64,000 nucleotides of DNA, taken from assembly GCA_049514555.1 (NCBI GenBank), contig JBEKUY010000001.1, forward strand, positions 558,001 through 622,000. Direction: 5' to 3'. Under the pieces are notes generated by a model. It searched no databases. It was not told the origin of the DNA and saw only the letters and a list, made by a program, of their open reading frames with translations. Both the position numbers and the translations under genes were made by a program. Of the stretch, positions 8,101 to 17,860 are shown piece after piece (position 1 is the stretch's first letter; each line of letters opens with the position of its first letter). This DNA is from JBEKUY01 sp049514555 (GTDB taxonomy: Bacteria > Acidobacteriota > Terriglobia > Acidiferrales > UBA7541).

Positions 8101-9303
8101 CTAGGCCTGGGCGCGCACACCCTGCCGCTGCTCACGGCGCGACCTGCGCTCCTTCCACCATGTACGCAAGAGGGAAAGGACCAGCATGGACGAGAAGATC
8201 GTGAGCAGCCCGAGACTTGCGGCGCCGATGCCCATCCCTCGCTTCCTCAGAATCGAAAACCGGCCATAAACGAACTCGATGTGCACCCAGTACACCAGCA
8301 AGGACGTGTGGCCCAGTTGGATGAGCGGATGAAATCTCGAAGCGCCGAAGCCCCAGCGGCACCAGATGTAACCCAGGGAAAGAATCACCAGGAGGACTCC
8401 AACTCGAAGCAGGAAGAAATTCGGGCTCGTATGCCAGAAATCGTACACCGAGTAGAGGCGCGGAGCTCGCGCATCCAGCCACAGCGCGAAAACCGCGAGC
8501 GCAGCGCCCAACGCGCCAAGAATTGCCGTTGCGGCGGCTTGGCTTCTGCGCACGGGCTCGCTCTTGAGGACAAACCCCACCGCCAGCCCGGCAAATGCAA
8601 ATGCCACCCAGGGGAAGACCGGGAATAGCCACGGTTGCGGTTCGCCCAGGATGTGTACGCCATTCACATAGGTCTCGAGATACCAGGGCAGCCAGCGCGG
8701 GCGATGCGTGGTCCAAAGCGGCGGGGTCGCCAGCGCGATCAGCAGCGCGCAAGCCGCGGCGACAACCACGTCTTTCCACCGCGCCCAGACTTGCTTCAGG
8801 GAGGCATCCCCCGAGCGGCCCGGCGGCCGGAGTCCGGCAGCGTCCGCCGCGCCTCCGGAACCGGGGCGCGCGCCCCAGGCGGCTGTCAGCCGGACCAGCA
8901 ATCCCATCAAGATGATGGAGAGCCCGAGGATATTCAGCACGTCGACGCGCAGGAGATCGGTCCACGGCGCGTGGGGCCAGCCCAGCGCGAATTCCTGCAC
9001 GCGGAAAAGCACTCCCGCCCCGAAAATGAGCGCGCCTCTCCGAACCATCGTGGAGGCGATCTTGTTGGGAGAAAAACCCTTCGACCTCAGCCGGTCGGCC
9101 ACGAAGGCGCTCGAAACTCCCGCCAAAAAGACGAAGAGTGGAGCCGGCAGAGTCCCTCCGAGCTGCGAATACGCGAAGAAATGGCTGCGCCTCGCGTCCG
9201 GGCTCAGCCAGGAGTCATAGCAATGGGTCTGAAACATCAGGACGCAGGCGAGTCCTCGCATCCAATCGATGTATTCCAGCCGCTCGCTTTTTTTCGGCGT
9301 CAT
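8101..9303 (-). CDS. DUF1624/HGSNAT-like membrane acyltransferase
   Basis: 400 residues, polytopic (about 10 predicted helices). The N-terminus RLEYIDWMRGLACVLMFQTH is the signature of the DUF1624 / heparan-alpha-glucosaminide N-acetyltransferase-like family, and PLFVFLAGVSSAF follows in the second helix. Eukaryotic members transfer an acetyl group across a membrane; the bacterial substrate is unknown. It converges on ftsB with a 7-bp gap and lies 20 bp beyond thiG on the same strand, so it may form the promoter-proximal gene of a short minus-strand group, though a functional link with thiamine synthesis is not apparent. Confidence 0.8.
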   Translation of the reverse strand: MTPKKSERLEYIDWMRGLACVLMFQTHCYDSWLSPDARRSHFFAYSQLGGTLPAPLFVFLAGVSSAFVADRLRSKGFSPNKIASTMVRRGALIFGAGVLFRVQEFALGWPHAPWTDLLRVDVLNILGLSIILMGLLVRLTAAWGARPGSGGAADAAGLRPPGRSGDASLKQVWARWKDVVVAAACALLIALATPPLWTTHRPRWLPWYLETYVNGVHILGEPQPWLFPVFPWVAFAFAGLAVGFVLKSEPVRRSQAAATAILGALGAALAVFALWLDARAPRLYSVYDFWHTSPNFFLLRVGVLLVILSLGYIWCRWGFGASRFHPLIQLGHTSLLVYWVHIEFVYGRFSILRKRGMGIGAASLGLLTIFSSMLVLSLLRTWWKERRSRREQRQGVRAQA

Positions 9304-9323
9304 CTTCTGGCGCTAAGCTGAAT

Positions 9324-10100
9324 CTAGCGGACGACGCCGGCCACCGGGCTCGATGCGGTGGCGTAAAGCCGCTTCGGCATTCGGCCGGCGAGGAAAGCCT
9401 TGCGGCCGGCGGCGATGGCATCGCGCATGGCTTCCGCCATCAAGACAGCGTCCTGCGCTTCGGCAATCGCCGTGTTCATCAGGACTCCGTCGGCGCCCAG
9501 TTCCATCGCAACTGCCGCGTCCGAGGCGGTTCCGACGCCGGCATCGACAATCATCGGGACTGCCGTGATCCGCTCCCGCAGGATGCGGATCGTCGCGGGG
9601 TTCTGTATGCCCATCCCCGATCCGATCGGTGCGGCCAGCGGCATCACCGCCGCGGCGCCCGCATCCATCAACTTCCGCGCGACGACCAGATCGTCGTTCG
9701 TGTAAGGCAAAACAACGAAGCCCTCCTTGACGAGTGTGTGCGTGGCCTTCACCAACTCTTCGGTGTCCGGAAAGAGCGTTTGCTGGTCGCCGATGACTTC
9801 GAGCTTGATCCAGTTTGACAAGCCCACTTCCCGCGCCAGCCGCGCCGTGCGCATCGCTTCGTCGGCCGTATAACATCCTGCGGTGTTGGGCAGGATGAAG
9901 AATTTCTCGCGATCAATATAGTCGAGGAGCGATTCCTTGGTCCGGTCGGTCAGGTTCACCCGGCGCACCGCGACCGTCACCATCTCCGCGCCCGAAGCGG
10001 CGTGCGCTCGCCCCATTTCCTGAAACGTGCGGTACTTCCCCGTCCCGACAATCAGCCGGGACCGAAACGCCCGTCCTGCAATCACCAGTTCATCAGACAT
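9324..10100 (-). CDS. thiG: Thiazole synthase
   Basis: 258 residues. The start at 10100 is supported by GGGAG 7 nt upstream and by the standard N-terminus DELVIAGRAFRSRLIVGTGKY. The Schiff-base lysine is Lys99 in NWIKLEVIGD, and the phosphate loop GADGVLMNTAIA is intact. ThiG condenses deoxyxylulose 5-phosphate, dehydroglycine and ThiS thiocarboxylate to form the thiazole of thiamine. Its sulfur-carrier partner thiS is in the window but 52 kb away (62080-62292). No other thiamine gene is adjacent. Confidence 0.95.
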   Translation of the reverse strand: MSDELVIAGRAFRSRLIVGTGKYRTFQEMGRAHAASGAEMVTVAVRRVNLTDRTKESLLDYIDREKFFILPNTAGCYTADEAMRTARLAREVGLSNWIKLEVIGDQQTLFPDTEELVKATHTLVKEGFVVLPYTNDDLVVARKLMDAGAAAVMPLAAPIGSGMGIQNPATIRILRERITAVPMIVDAGVGTASDAAVAMELGADGVLMNTAIAEAQDAVLMAEAMRDAIAAGRKAFLAGRMPKRLYATASSPVAGVVR

Positions 10101-10166
10101 CGGTTTTCTCCCAGTGAATTCTAATCCCGCCGGCCCTCCGCGCGATACCACGCATCCGCAGCCCGG

Positions 10167-11984
10167 TCAGTCCGAATCGCGCCGGGCCGGCCCCGGCTCC
10201 TCGGCATCGGCATAAAGCTGCTCGATGAGGGACGCACACTTCTCGGCAATCACGCGGCGCTTCACCTTCACGGTGAACGTCATGCTGCCCCCGTCGAACG
10301 AAAAGTCTTCCGCAAGCAGGGCGAAGCGCTTGATGGTCTCGTATTGCGCCAGATGCGCGGTCAGCCTCCGCACTTCTTCTTCGATCAGCCGGCGCACCCA
10401 GGGATGAGCCGCGATTTGCGCGTTGCTTCCGAACGTCAACCCGCTGTGCTCGGCCCTGGCGGCGACATCGGCGAAGTTCGGCACGATCAGCGCGACAACG
10501 AATCTCCGGCCGTCGCCCAGCACCACGGCATTCGAGATGTACGAGCTCGTTCTCAGCGCATTCTCGATCGGCTGAGGCGCAACGTATTTTCCGCCCGCCG
10601 TCTTCAGGAGATCCTTCTTCCGGTCGGTGATGTACAGGTATCCGTCGGCATCGAGATGGCCGATATCGCCGGTCTTGAACCAGCCGTCGTCGGAGAGAAC
10701 TTCCCGCGTCGCCTCCGCCTCCAGGTAATACCCTTTCATCACGCAGGGCCCTTTGACCAGCACCTCTCCGTCGGCGGCGATTTTCACTTCCACGTTCGGG
10801 ATCGGCCTTCCCACGCTTCCGACGCGATTCACCGGGTGATTGCTCGAGACGATCGGCGAGGTTTCCGTCAGTCCGTAACCCTGATGGACCGGCACGCCCA
10901 CGGCCCAGAAGAACTCGGCCAACTCCTTGGAGAGCGGGGCGCCGCCCGAAAAAGTGAATCGTAACCGGCCGCCTACCCCTCTTTGCACTTTGCGGTAGAC
11001 CATCTTGTTCGCGAACCACCACTGCATCCGAAGAAGCGCGGAGGCGCGTTCTCCCGAGGCCTTCCACGGCACGGCTCGCCGCGCAACGTCGATCGCCCAA
11101 TTGAAAATGCCGCGCCTCAAACCCGTGTGCCGGCTTCCCTGCTCCATCACCCGGGCGTAGAACTTCTCGAGGAACCGGGGCACCGCCGCGAGGACCGTCG
11201 GGCGCACCTCGAGCATCGCCTGCGCGACGGTTTCCGCCTGCTCCACATACGCCAGCGTGACGCCGTTCAGGAGGTACGCATAGTCGAGCGTCCGCGCATA
11301 CACGTGCGCCAGGGGCAGAAACGACAGCGCCACGTCCGTATCCGGATCGAAGCCAAAATCGGCGGACGCATCGGTCACGTTCGAGCTCAGATTTTCGTGC
11401 GTGAGCATCACGCCCTTGGGCTCGCCGGTCGTACCCGAGGTGTAGATGATCGTCGCGAGCTGCCCGGAGACAACTTGCGCGGCGCGCAAGCGGTAGGCGG
11501 CCACTTCGGCGCCGCCGGCCGATTCGATCAGGGTCTCGTAGCGCAGGGCGTCGGAAGGAAGATGCGGTCCGCCATCGGCAACTACGAATTGCTCGACATA
11601 CTTCAAATCGTTCCGGTGCGTCAGCAGCGCGGTGGCCTGCGCCTCTCCGGCAACGAATGCGATCTTCGCGCCCGAGTGGTTCAGGATGTGCGTCATGCGC
11701 TGGGGCGACTCTCTGTAATACACCGGAACCGTGACGCCTCCGGCGCCCATGATGGCGAAGTCCGCGATGTGCCATTCCGGCCGGTTCGCCGAGAAAAGCC
11801 CGACGCGGTCCCCGGACTTCACGCCCAATTCTGCGAGCGCAGCGGAAAGCCCTGCGACGCGGCGGAGCATTTCTTGCGAAGAGATGCCCTGCCAGGCCGC
11901 GCCCTGCTTGTACAGCAACGCGCGCGGATTCGGGAGGCGATCAACTATTTCCAGGAATCGGACGGTGAGAGCCGAGTAATTCAT
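10167..11984 (-). CDS. Long-chain acyl-CoA synthetase (AMP-forming)
   Basis: 605 residues from the ATG at 11984; an upstream extension lacks family-like sequence. The ANL-superfamily motifs are present: the P-loop TSGTTGEPKGVMLTH near 177-191, YGLTETSP near 367-374, GWFKTGDIG near 435-443, DRKKDLLKTAGGKYVAPQPI near 455-474. The arrangement is that of FadD15-like ligases, which activate fatty acids to acyl-CoA through an acyl-adenylate for lipid synthesis or beta-oxidation. It lies 66 bp upstream of thiG on the same strand and diverges from hutU. Confidence 0.9.
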   Translation of the reverse strand: MNYSALTVRFLEIVDRLPNPRALLYKQGAAWQGISSQEMLRRVAGLSAALAELGVKSGDRVGLFSANRPEWHIADFAIMGAGGVTVPVYYRESPQRMTHILNHSGAKIAFVAGEAQATALLTHRNDLKYVEQFVVADGGPHLPSDALRYETLIESAGGAEVAAYRLRAAQVVSGQLATIIYTSGTTGEPKGVMLTHENLSSNVTDASADFGFDPDTDVALSFLPLAHVYARTLDYAYLLNGVTLAYVEQAETVAQAMLEVRPTVLAAVPRFLEKFYARVMEQGSRHTGLRRGIFNWAIDVARRAVPWKASGERASALLRMQWWFANKMVYRKVQRGVGGRLRFTFSGGAPLSKELAEFFWAVGVPVHQGYGLTETSPIVSSNHPVNRVGSVGRPIPNVEVKIAADGEVLVKGPCVMKGYYLEAEATREVLSDDGWFKTGDIGHLDADGYLYITDRKKDLLKTAGGKYVAPQPIENALRTSSYISNAVVLGDGRRFVVALIVPNFADVAARAEHSGLTFGSNAQIAAHPWVRRLIEEEVRRLTAHLAQYETIKRFALLAEDFSFDGGSMTFTVKVKRRVIAEKCASLIEQLYADAEEPGPARRDSD

Positions 11985-12172
11985 GATTCCGGCCAACTGT
12001 ATCCCAGCTCCATGGGCGGCGCAACGAACGCCGGTGCAGGCGGGACAGAAACAGCCGCAGACCTTGAGAAACAGGTCTGCGTTACCCCTGCCGCCCCTGC
12101 CCAAGCCGCTAGCATTTGTTCCGCAGGTCCACTGCGCTATCATCGAACGCGGAAACACTTGCGGAGCGTCCC

Positions 12173-13849
12173 GTGAGTAAGTCAACCAGCGATAACCCTG
12201 TCGCAGCGCCGGCCGTCCGCGCCCCTCGCGGCACATCGCTCTCGTGCAAGGGCTGGCAACAGGAAGCGGCGCTGCGCATGCTCATGAACAATCTCGACCC
12301 GGAGGTTGCGGAGAAGCCGCAAGAGCTGATCGTTTATGGCGGCACGGGCAAGGCCGCGCGCAACTGGAATTGTTACGAGGCCATCGTGCGCTCCCTGCGC
12401 GCGCTGGAGAATGACGAGACTCTGCTGGTCCAGTCCGGCAAGCCCGTGGGCATCTTCCGCACGCACGAATACGCGCCGCGCGTTTTGATCTGCAATTCCA
12501 ATCTGGTGGGCCACTGGAACAACTGGGAAGTCTTTCACGAGCTCGACCGCGCGGGCCTGATGATGTACGGCCAAATGACCGCCGGAAGCTGGATTTACAT
12601 CGGCACGCAGGGAATTCTCCAGGGCACCTATGAAACATTCGCGGCCGCCGCGCGCAAGCATTTCGGCGGCGACCTGGCCGGCAAGCTTGTGGCGAGCGGC
12701 GGCCTGGGAGGCATGGGGGGCGCGCAGCCGCTGGCCGCCACGATGAATGGCGGAGCGTTCCTGGGGATCGACGTGGACCCGGAGCGGATCAAGCGGCGCG
12801 TCAAGACGGGCTACTGCGACGTGATGGTCACGAGCCTGGACGAGGCCCTGCGCATCCTGAAGAACGCCGTGCGCAAGCGCGAAGCCGCGTCGGTCGGCCT
12901 CGTGGGCAATTGCGCCGACGTGATTCCCGAGATGGCGCGCCGCGGCGCAGTGCCCGATCTGCTCACCGATCAGACCAGCGCGCACGATCCCCTCGGCGGC
13001 TACGTTCCGAATGGCATGACTCTCGAGGCGGCGATGGAGCTTCGCCGCAGCAACCCCGGCGAGTACCAGAAGCGCGCACTCGCGGCGATTGCCCGGCACG
13101 TGCAGGGCATGCTCGACTTGCAGAAGCTGGGCGCCGTGACGTTCGACTACGGCAACAACATCCGTACGTTCGCCTACGAGCAGGGCGTCAAGAACGCCTA
13201 CGACTTCCCCGGGTTTGTTCCCGCGTACATCCGGCCGCTCTTCTGCGAAGGGCGCGGGCCGTTTCGCTGGGCGGCGCTTTCCGGAGAGCCCTCGGATATT
13301 CACCGGACCGACCGGCTCGTCCTGGAAATGTTCCCGCACGACGAAATCCTGAGCCGCTGGATTCGCCTGGCGCAGAAGCGCGTGCGCTTCCAAGGATTGC
13401 CCTCGCGCATCTGCTGGCTCGGCTACGGCGAGCGCGACAAGTTCGGCTTGGCGTTCAACGACCTCGTGGCCCGCGGCGAGTTGAAGGCTCCCATCGTGAT
13501 CGGCCGCGACCACTTGGACTGCGGGTCGGTGGCCTCGCCCTTTCGCGAAACGGAAAAAATGCGCGACGGCTCGGACGCCGTCGCCGATTGGCCTCTTCTG
13601 AATGCCCTTCTCAACACGGCCAGCGGCGCATCGTGGGTCTCGATTCATAACGGCGGAGGCGTGGGCATCGGCTATTCGCAACACGCGGGACAGGTGACCG
13701 TCGCGGATGGAAGCAAGGAGATGGCCGCGCGCATCGAGCGCGTGCTCACCAACGATCCGGGCATCGGGGTCGCCCGGCATGCGGATGCCGGCTATCCCGA
13801 GGCCATCGCGTTCGCCCGCAAGGCCGGATTGAAGATTCCCATGCCGTAG
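12173..13849 (+). CDS. hutU: Urocanate hydratase
   Basis: 558 residues from a GTG at 12173 preceded by GGAG at suitable spacing; this length equals that of typical HutU. The family N-terminus SLSCKGWQQEAALRMLMNNL and YGGTGKAARNW are present, as is the NAD+-binding GGLGGMGGAQPL loop. HutU converts urocanate to imidazolonepropionate using NAD+ as an electrophilic cofactor. It is the first gene of a three-gene histidine-degradation cluster; the histidine ammonia-lyase gene hutH is not in the window. A very long antisense frame across this and the next gene is a by-product of GC-rich codon use. Confidence 0.95.
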   Translation: MSKSTSDNPVAAPAVRAPRGTSLSCKGWQQEAALRMLMNNLDPEVAEKPQELIVYGGTGKAARNWNCYEAIVRSLRALENDETLLVQSGKPVGIFRTHEYAPRVLICNSNLVGHWNNWEVFHELDRAGLMMYGQMTAGSWIYIGTQGILQGTYETFAAAARKHFGGDLAGKLVASGGLGGMGGAQPLAATMNGGAFLGIDVDPERIKRRVKTGYCDVMVTSLDEALRILKNAVRKREAASVGLVGNCADVIPEMARRGAVPDLLTDQTSAHDPLGGYVPNGMTLEAAMELRRSNPGEYQKRALAAIARHVQGMLDLQKLGAVTFDYGNNIRTFAYEQGVKNAYDFPGFVPAYIRPLFCEGRGPFRWAALSGEPSDIHRTDRLVLEMFPHDEILSRWIRLAQKRVRFQGLPSRICWLGYGERDKFGLAFNDLVARGELKAPIVIGRDHLDCGSVASPFRETEKMRDGSDAVADWPLLNALLNTASGASWVSIHNGGGVGIGYSQHAGQVTVADGSKEMAARIERVLTNDPGIGVARHADAGYPEAIAFARKAGLKIPMP

Positions 13850-13879
13850 CGTCGGTTGGCGCTTGCGGAAGCGCTGCTT

Positions 13880-15157
13880 ATGCCACAGACACTGCTCCTG
13901 ACCAACTGCGCGCAGATTCTTACGCTGCGGGGCGGCGCGCCGCGGCGGGGACGAAGCATGTCCCGCCTTGGAATCGTGAAAGGCGGGGCCATCCTGGTCG
14001 GCGACGGCAAAATCGTCGCTGCGGGCTCCCGCGCGCAAGTGGAACGTCTGCCTGAGGCGCACACCGCTGAAAAGCTCGACCTCGGCGGGCGCATCGTCCT
14101 TCCCGGATTCGTAGATTCGCATACGCATCTGATTCATGCTGCGAGCCGCGCGGAAGAGTACGAGCAACGCATCGCCGGGGCGAGTTACGAAGAGATCGCG
14201 CGCAAAGACGGCGGCATATTTTCGAGCGTACGCGCGCTGCGCGCAGCAACAGCGGATGCTTTGAAGCAACGCGCCTTCGCCGCGTTGAATCTTTTCGCCG
14301 CACATGGCACCACAACGCTCGAAGCCAAGAGCGGCTACGGCCTCGATCTCGAAAACGAATTGAAGATTCTGCGCGCGCAGCGCGAACTCGGTGATGCCCA
14401 GCCGCTCGATATCGTCTCCACATTTCTCGGCGCCCACGTCGTTCCCCCGGAGTACCGCGGCCGGACGAGCGGCGCTGAGGCCTACGTCAAGCTCCTGATC
14501 GAGCGCCTCATTCCCGAGGTTGCCAGGGAGAAGCTCGCGGAATTCTGCGACGTCTTTTGCGACCGCGGCGCGTTTACCGTCTCGCAGGCGCGCCGCATCC
14601 TCATGGCAGCCCGCGCGGCAGGGCTCGCGCCGCGGCTTCACGGCGAGCAGCTTGCCCATACCGGGGCAACGCGCCTCGCCATCGAACTGCGCGCCGCAAG
14701 CTGCGATCACCTGGAAAAAATCAATCGGGCCGATATTCGCGCTTTGGCGAAATCGAAGACCGTGGCCACGCTTCTGCCCGGCTGCTGCTTCCATTTAGGC
14801 TTGCAGCGCTACGCTCCCGCGCGGGCGCTCATCGAGGCCGGCGCCATCGTCGCCCTGGCCACCGATTACAATCCCGGGACGAGCCCCACGCCGAGCATGC
14901 CCATGATTCTTTCCCTGGCTTGCACGCAGATGCGCATGTCTCCCGCTGAGGCCATCTGCGCGGCGACGGTGAATGCCGCTTATTCACTGCGCCGCGAACG
15001 GTTCATCGGCTCGATTGAAGTTGGCAAGTTCGCCGATCTTGCGGTGTTCGATCTGGCTGACTACCGCGAAATTCCCTATTATTTCGGGGTGAATCGCTGT
15101 TGGATGACGCTCAAGCGCGGGAGAATCGTTTACTCACGCAGCGGCCCCGCAGCTTAG
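13880..15157 (+). CDS. hutI: Imidazolonepropionase
   Basis: 425 residues; the ATG at 13880 is preferred to an in-frame TTG 24 nt earlier because it follows GGAAG and fits the family. It is an amidohydrolase-fold metalloenzyme: the metal-binding DSHTHL lies near 78-83, HGEQL near 253, and the conserved ATDYNPGTSPT near 330-340. It hydrolyses 4-imidazolone-5-propionate to formiminoglutamate, taking the product of HutU. Spacing to hutU is 30 bp and to the next gene 36 bp, in line with one operon. Confidence 0.95.
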   Translation: MPQTLLLTNCAQILTLRGGAPRRGRSMSRLGIVKGGAILVGDGKIVAAGSRAQVERLPEAHTAEKLDLGGRIVLPGFVDSHTHLIHAASRAEEYEQRIAGASYEEIARKDGGIFSSVRALRAATADALKQRAFAALNLFAAHGTTTLEAKSGYGLDLENELKILRAQRELGDAQPLDIVSTFLGAHVVPPEYRGRTSGAEAYVKLLIERLIPEVAREKLAEFCDVFCDRGAFTVSQARRILMAARAAGLAPRLHGEQLAHTGATRLAIELRAASCDHLEKINRADIRALAKSKTVATLLPGCCFHLGLQRYAPARALIEAGAIVALATDYNPGTSPTPSMPMILSLACTQMRMSPAEAICAATVNAAYSLRRERFIGSIEVGKFADLAVFDLADYREIPYYFGVNRCWMTLKRGRIVYSRSGPAA

Positions 15158-15193
15158 CGCCGCGACGCGCGCTCTACGCAAGAGACATTGCGA

Positions 15194-16735
15194 ATGACTC
15201 GTCTCATCGAATGCGTGCCGAATTTTTCCGAGGGGCGCGACACTGCCCGGGTCGACGCCATCGTTGCGGCGATGAGCGCCGTCCCAGGCGTGTTCGTTCT
15301 CGACCGCGAGTCGGACGCGGACCACAACCGCTCGGTCGTGACCCTGGCGGGCGAGCCCGAACCGGTCGCCGAGGCGGCTCTGCTCGGCGTCGGCAAGGCC
15401 CTCGAGCTCATCGACCTCACGAAGCATTCCGGCGCACATCCCCGCATCGGCGCAACGGATGTCTTGCCGTTCATCCCAGTGGAAGGCGTCACGATCGAGG
15501 AGTGCATCGTCTTGGCCCACAGGGTCGGGCGCGCCATCTGGGAGCGCTATCGCATCCCGGTGTATTTCTACGAAGCCGCGGCGGCGCGTCCCGACCGCGC
15601 GAATCTCGAAAACATCCGGCGTGGGCAGTTCGAAGGCCTGCGCGAAGAGGTTCCGCGCAATCCGGAGCGCGCGCCCGACGTGGGCGAATCCCAGCTTCAC
15701 CCGACCGCCGGTGCCACCGTCGTGGGGGCCAGGAAATTCCTCATCGCCTACAACATCAACCTCGATACGCCGGATGTTTCCATCGCGAAACAGATTGCCA
15801 AGAAGATCCGGTTTTCGAGCGGCGGGCTTCCCTGCGTGAAGGCCATGGGGGTTGAGCTCAAGGCCCGCAACCTAGCGCAAGTGTCCATCAACCTCACCGA
15901 TTTCGAGCAGACTCCGATGCACGTGGTCTTTGAGTCGGTAAAGCGCGAAGCGGAACGCTATGGAGCGAAGCCGGTGGGGAGCGAGATCGTCGGCTTGGTC
16001 CCGAAGAAGGCTCTGGAGATGACCGCCGGTTTCTACCTGCAACTGGAGGGTTTTTCTCCCGCGCAAGTGCTCGAAAACCGCTTGGCCGCGGCCCTGGCCG
16101 GGACGCCGGTTGAAGGTGCTCCAGCCGGCGGGAAGCTCGCTCGGCTCGCGCGTCCATTCCTCGAAGCGGTCGCGGAACCCCAAGCCACTCCCGGCGGGGG
16201 TAGCGTTTCCGCACTGGCGGGCGCGCTCGCCGCGTGCCTCGGGGAGATGGTCGCGGGCCTTTCGCGCAAGAGGAAGTCTCTGGCCGGACGCGCCGAAGAG
16301 CTGTCGGAGCTTCTCGGGGAGCTGCGCCGCGCCGCTGACGGATTGGCGGAAGCGATCGATCACGATGCTGCCTCGTATGAAGCGGTTCTCGCCGCCGCGA
16401 GGCTGCCTCGCGGGGACCCTGGCGAGGAGCAGCGGCGCAACGCGGCCCTTGAGGCCGCTACTCAACGGGCCGCCGAGGTGCCCCTCGAAGTCGCGGAGAA
16501 TTCTGTTTCGGTTTACGAACGGCTCGGGCAACTGGAGGCGATCGCGCCGGCGTCTATGCGTTCAGATCTCCGGGTCGCGCGGCTGATGGCCGAGGCCGGA
16601 GCGAAGGGCGCGGCAGAAAACGTGGAGATCAACCTCGAATCGCTCAACGATTCGGCGCGCGTGGAGACCATGCGAGCCCGCGTGAAGTCACTGCTGAACC
16701 GCATGAGTGAGGCGCAGCGTAACTCGAAAGCGTAG
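15194..16735 (+). CDS. ftcD: Fused glutamate formimidoyltransferase / formimidoyl-THF cyclodeaminase
   Basis: 513 residues. Residues 1 to about 300 form the formimidoyltransferase (IECVPNFSEGRD at the start, GAHPRIGATDVLPFIPV near 77-93, LHPTAGATVVGARKFLIAYN near 170-190). After a short linker, about 320-513 form the cyclodeaminase (ATPGGGSVSALAGALAACL and the SDLRVARLMAEAGAKGAAENV helix). The fusion moves the formimino group of formiminoglutamate to tetrahydrofolate and releases ammonia, so histidine carbon feeds the one-carbon pool. This means the cluster uses the folate route rather than HutG or HutF. The ATG at 15194 is chosen over a TTG six nt earlier. Confidence 0.93.
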   Translation: MTRLIECVPNFSEGRDTARVDAIVAAMSAVPGVFVLDRESDADHNRSVVTLAGEPEPVAEAALLGVGKALELIDLTKHSGAHPRIGATDVLPFIPVEGVTIEECIVLAHRVGRAIWERYRIPVYFYEAAAARPDRANLENIRRGQFEGLREEVPRNPERAPDVGESQLHPTAGATVVGARKFLIAYNINLDTPDVSIAKQIAKKIRFSSGGLPCVKAMGVELKARNLAQVSINLTDFEQTPMHVVFESVKREAERYGAKPVGSEIVGLVPKKALEMTAGFYLQLEGFSPAQVLENRLAAALAGTPVEGAPAGGKLARLARPFLEAVAEPQATPGGGSVSALAGALAACLGEMVAGLSRKRKSLAGRAEELSELLGELRRAADGLAEAIDHDAASYEAVLAAARLPRGDPGEEQRRNAALEAATQRAAEVPLEVAENSVSVYERLGQLEAIAPASMRSDLRVARLMAEAGAKGAAENVEINLESLNDSARVETMRARVKSLLNRMSEAQRNSKA

Positions 16736-16813
16736 AATGGAGGAGCACGCAGGCTTTATGGGGGCGAGAGACCGCAATGGGCCGGCCCTGGAATCGTGTC
16801 ATGGGAGGAAAGC

Positions 16814-17824
16814 ATGAATCTCCGCAGGAGACTCATCATTCGTATCGCACTGATCGCGCTCTTTGCCCTGCCCTCATCGGCGCGCGCGGGCCACGTTGGG
16901 AACGACATTATCGCCATGTTCCCGAAGGAAGTCGGCGAATTCGCCTACGCCGATCTGAAGAAGGCGCGCACACTTCCGTGGTTCCCGAAACTCAAAGAGC
17001 AGATGGTGCCGGAACGCTTCCGCGAATTCGAGCGGTTCCTGGCCTCGGCCGGAATCGATCCGAACAGCCAAGTTGACGAGGTTGCCTGGGGACTGGTCGC
17101 CACGACGAGCGGCGGAGCATCGGAGACCGCGAGTTCCGTTCCTACCGGCGAGCAGGTTGTTGGCGTGGCGCTCGGGAACTACAATCCGGATTCTGCCGAG
17201 CAGTTCTTCAAGGCCCAGAAGCTTCCGACTTTCAAGTCCCGCGGCTACACACTGTATGCGTTCGGTTCCGGTTCAGGCGCGAGCGACCTTTTTTTCTTTT
17301 TCATTGATTCCAGCACGGCGGCTTTCGGCCCGCGGTCGCTCCTCGAAAAGATGATCGAAATCCGTTTCGGCGGCGATGAGGGCCTGCTTCGCAACGATCG
17401 CCTCTTCCCGCTGATCAATGAAGCCAATGGCTCCGGAGTCGTCTGGGCCGTCCTCAATCCCGGGTACACGCGGCTGGCCATCGGCCAGCTCGCTCCCGGA
17501 ATCCAGCAGTTCCCCGAAGCGCAGAAGATGATCTCCCGGATGCAATCCCTCATCATCACGCTCGATTCCAGCGGGAGCGGCGTCGACGGGCACTTCCAGG
17601 CCATCTGCGGCTCGACCGAGGACGCCAACAGCCTCGGGCAACTGATCCCGGCGGGGCTTCTCTTCCAGCGCTACCAGGAGAGCCAGCGCAATCCGGATTT
17701 GGCCCAGCTTCTCGATCAGATACGGGTCACTCCGGCGGGGGATCGCGTCGATCTGCGGATGTCGCTGACCGACGATCAAATGTCGTCGCTCATTCGCCGC
17801 AATACGTTCGCGATCAAGATGTAG
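16814..17824 (+). CDS. Secreted protein of unknown function
   Basis: 336 residues from an ATG with a strong GGGAGG box 6 nt upstream. A signal peptide (NLRRRLIIRIALIALFALPS, cleavage after SARAG) precedes a mature protein that starts HVGNDIIAMFPKEVGEFAYADL. I do not recognise a named domain; the pattern of alternating short hydrophobic strands, a Gly/Ser-rich central part (GSGSGASDLFFFFIDSST) and a final amphipathic part resembles DUF3352-like extracytoplasmic proteins seen in acidobacteria. It follows the hut cluster at 78 bp but shows no link with histidine metabolism. Confidence 0.75.
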   Translation: MNLRRRLIIRIALIALFALPSSARAGHVGNDIIAMFPKEVGEFAYADLKKARTLPWFPKLKEQMVPERFREFERFLASAGIDPNSQVDEVAWGLVATTSGGASETASSVPTGEQVVGVALGNYNPDSAEQFFKAQKLPTFKSRGYTLYAFGSGSGASDLFFFFIDSSTAAFGPRSLLEKMIEIRFGGDEGLLRNDRLFPLINEANGSGVVWAVLNPGYTRLAIGQLAPGIQQFPEAQKMISRMQSLIITLDSSGSGVDGHFQAICGSTEDANSLGQLIPAGLLFQRYQESQRNPDLAQLLDQIRVTPAGDRVDLRMSLTDDQMSSLIRRNTFAIKM

Positions 17825-17860
17825 TAGGGGTTTGCCGGACGAATCGTTTGCGAGGACGAC

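Noticed and set aside
12182..14794. 870-codon open frame antisense to hutU and hutI
   Set aside because: It mirrors two well-supported genes; long antisense frames are expected with strong GC third-position bias, and its translation shows no family features.
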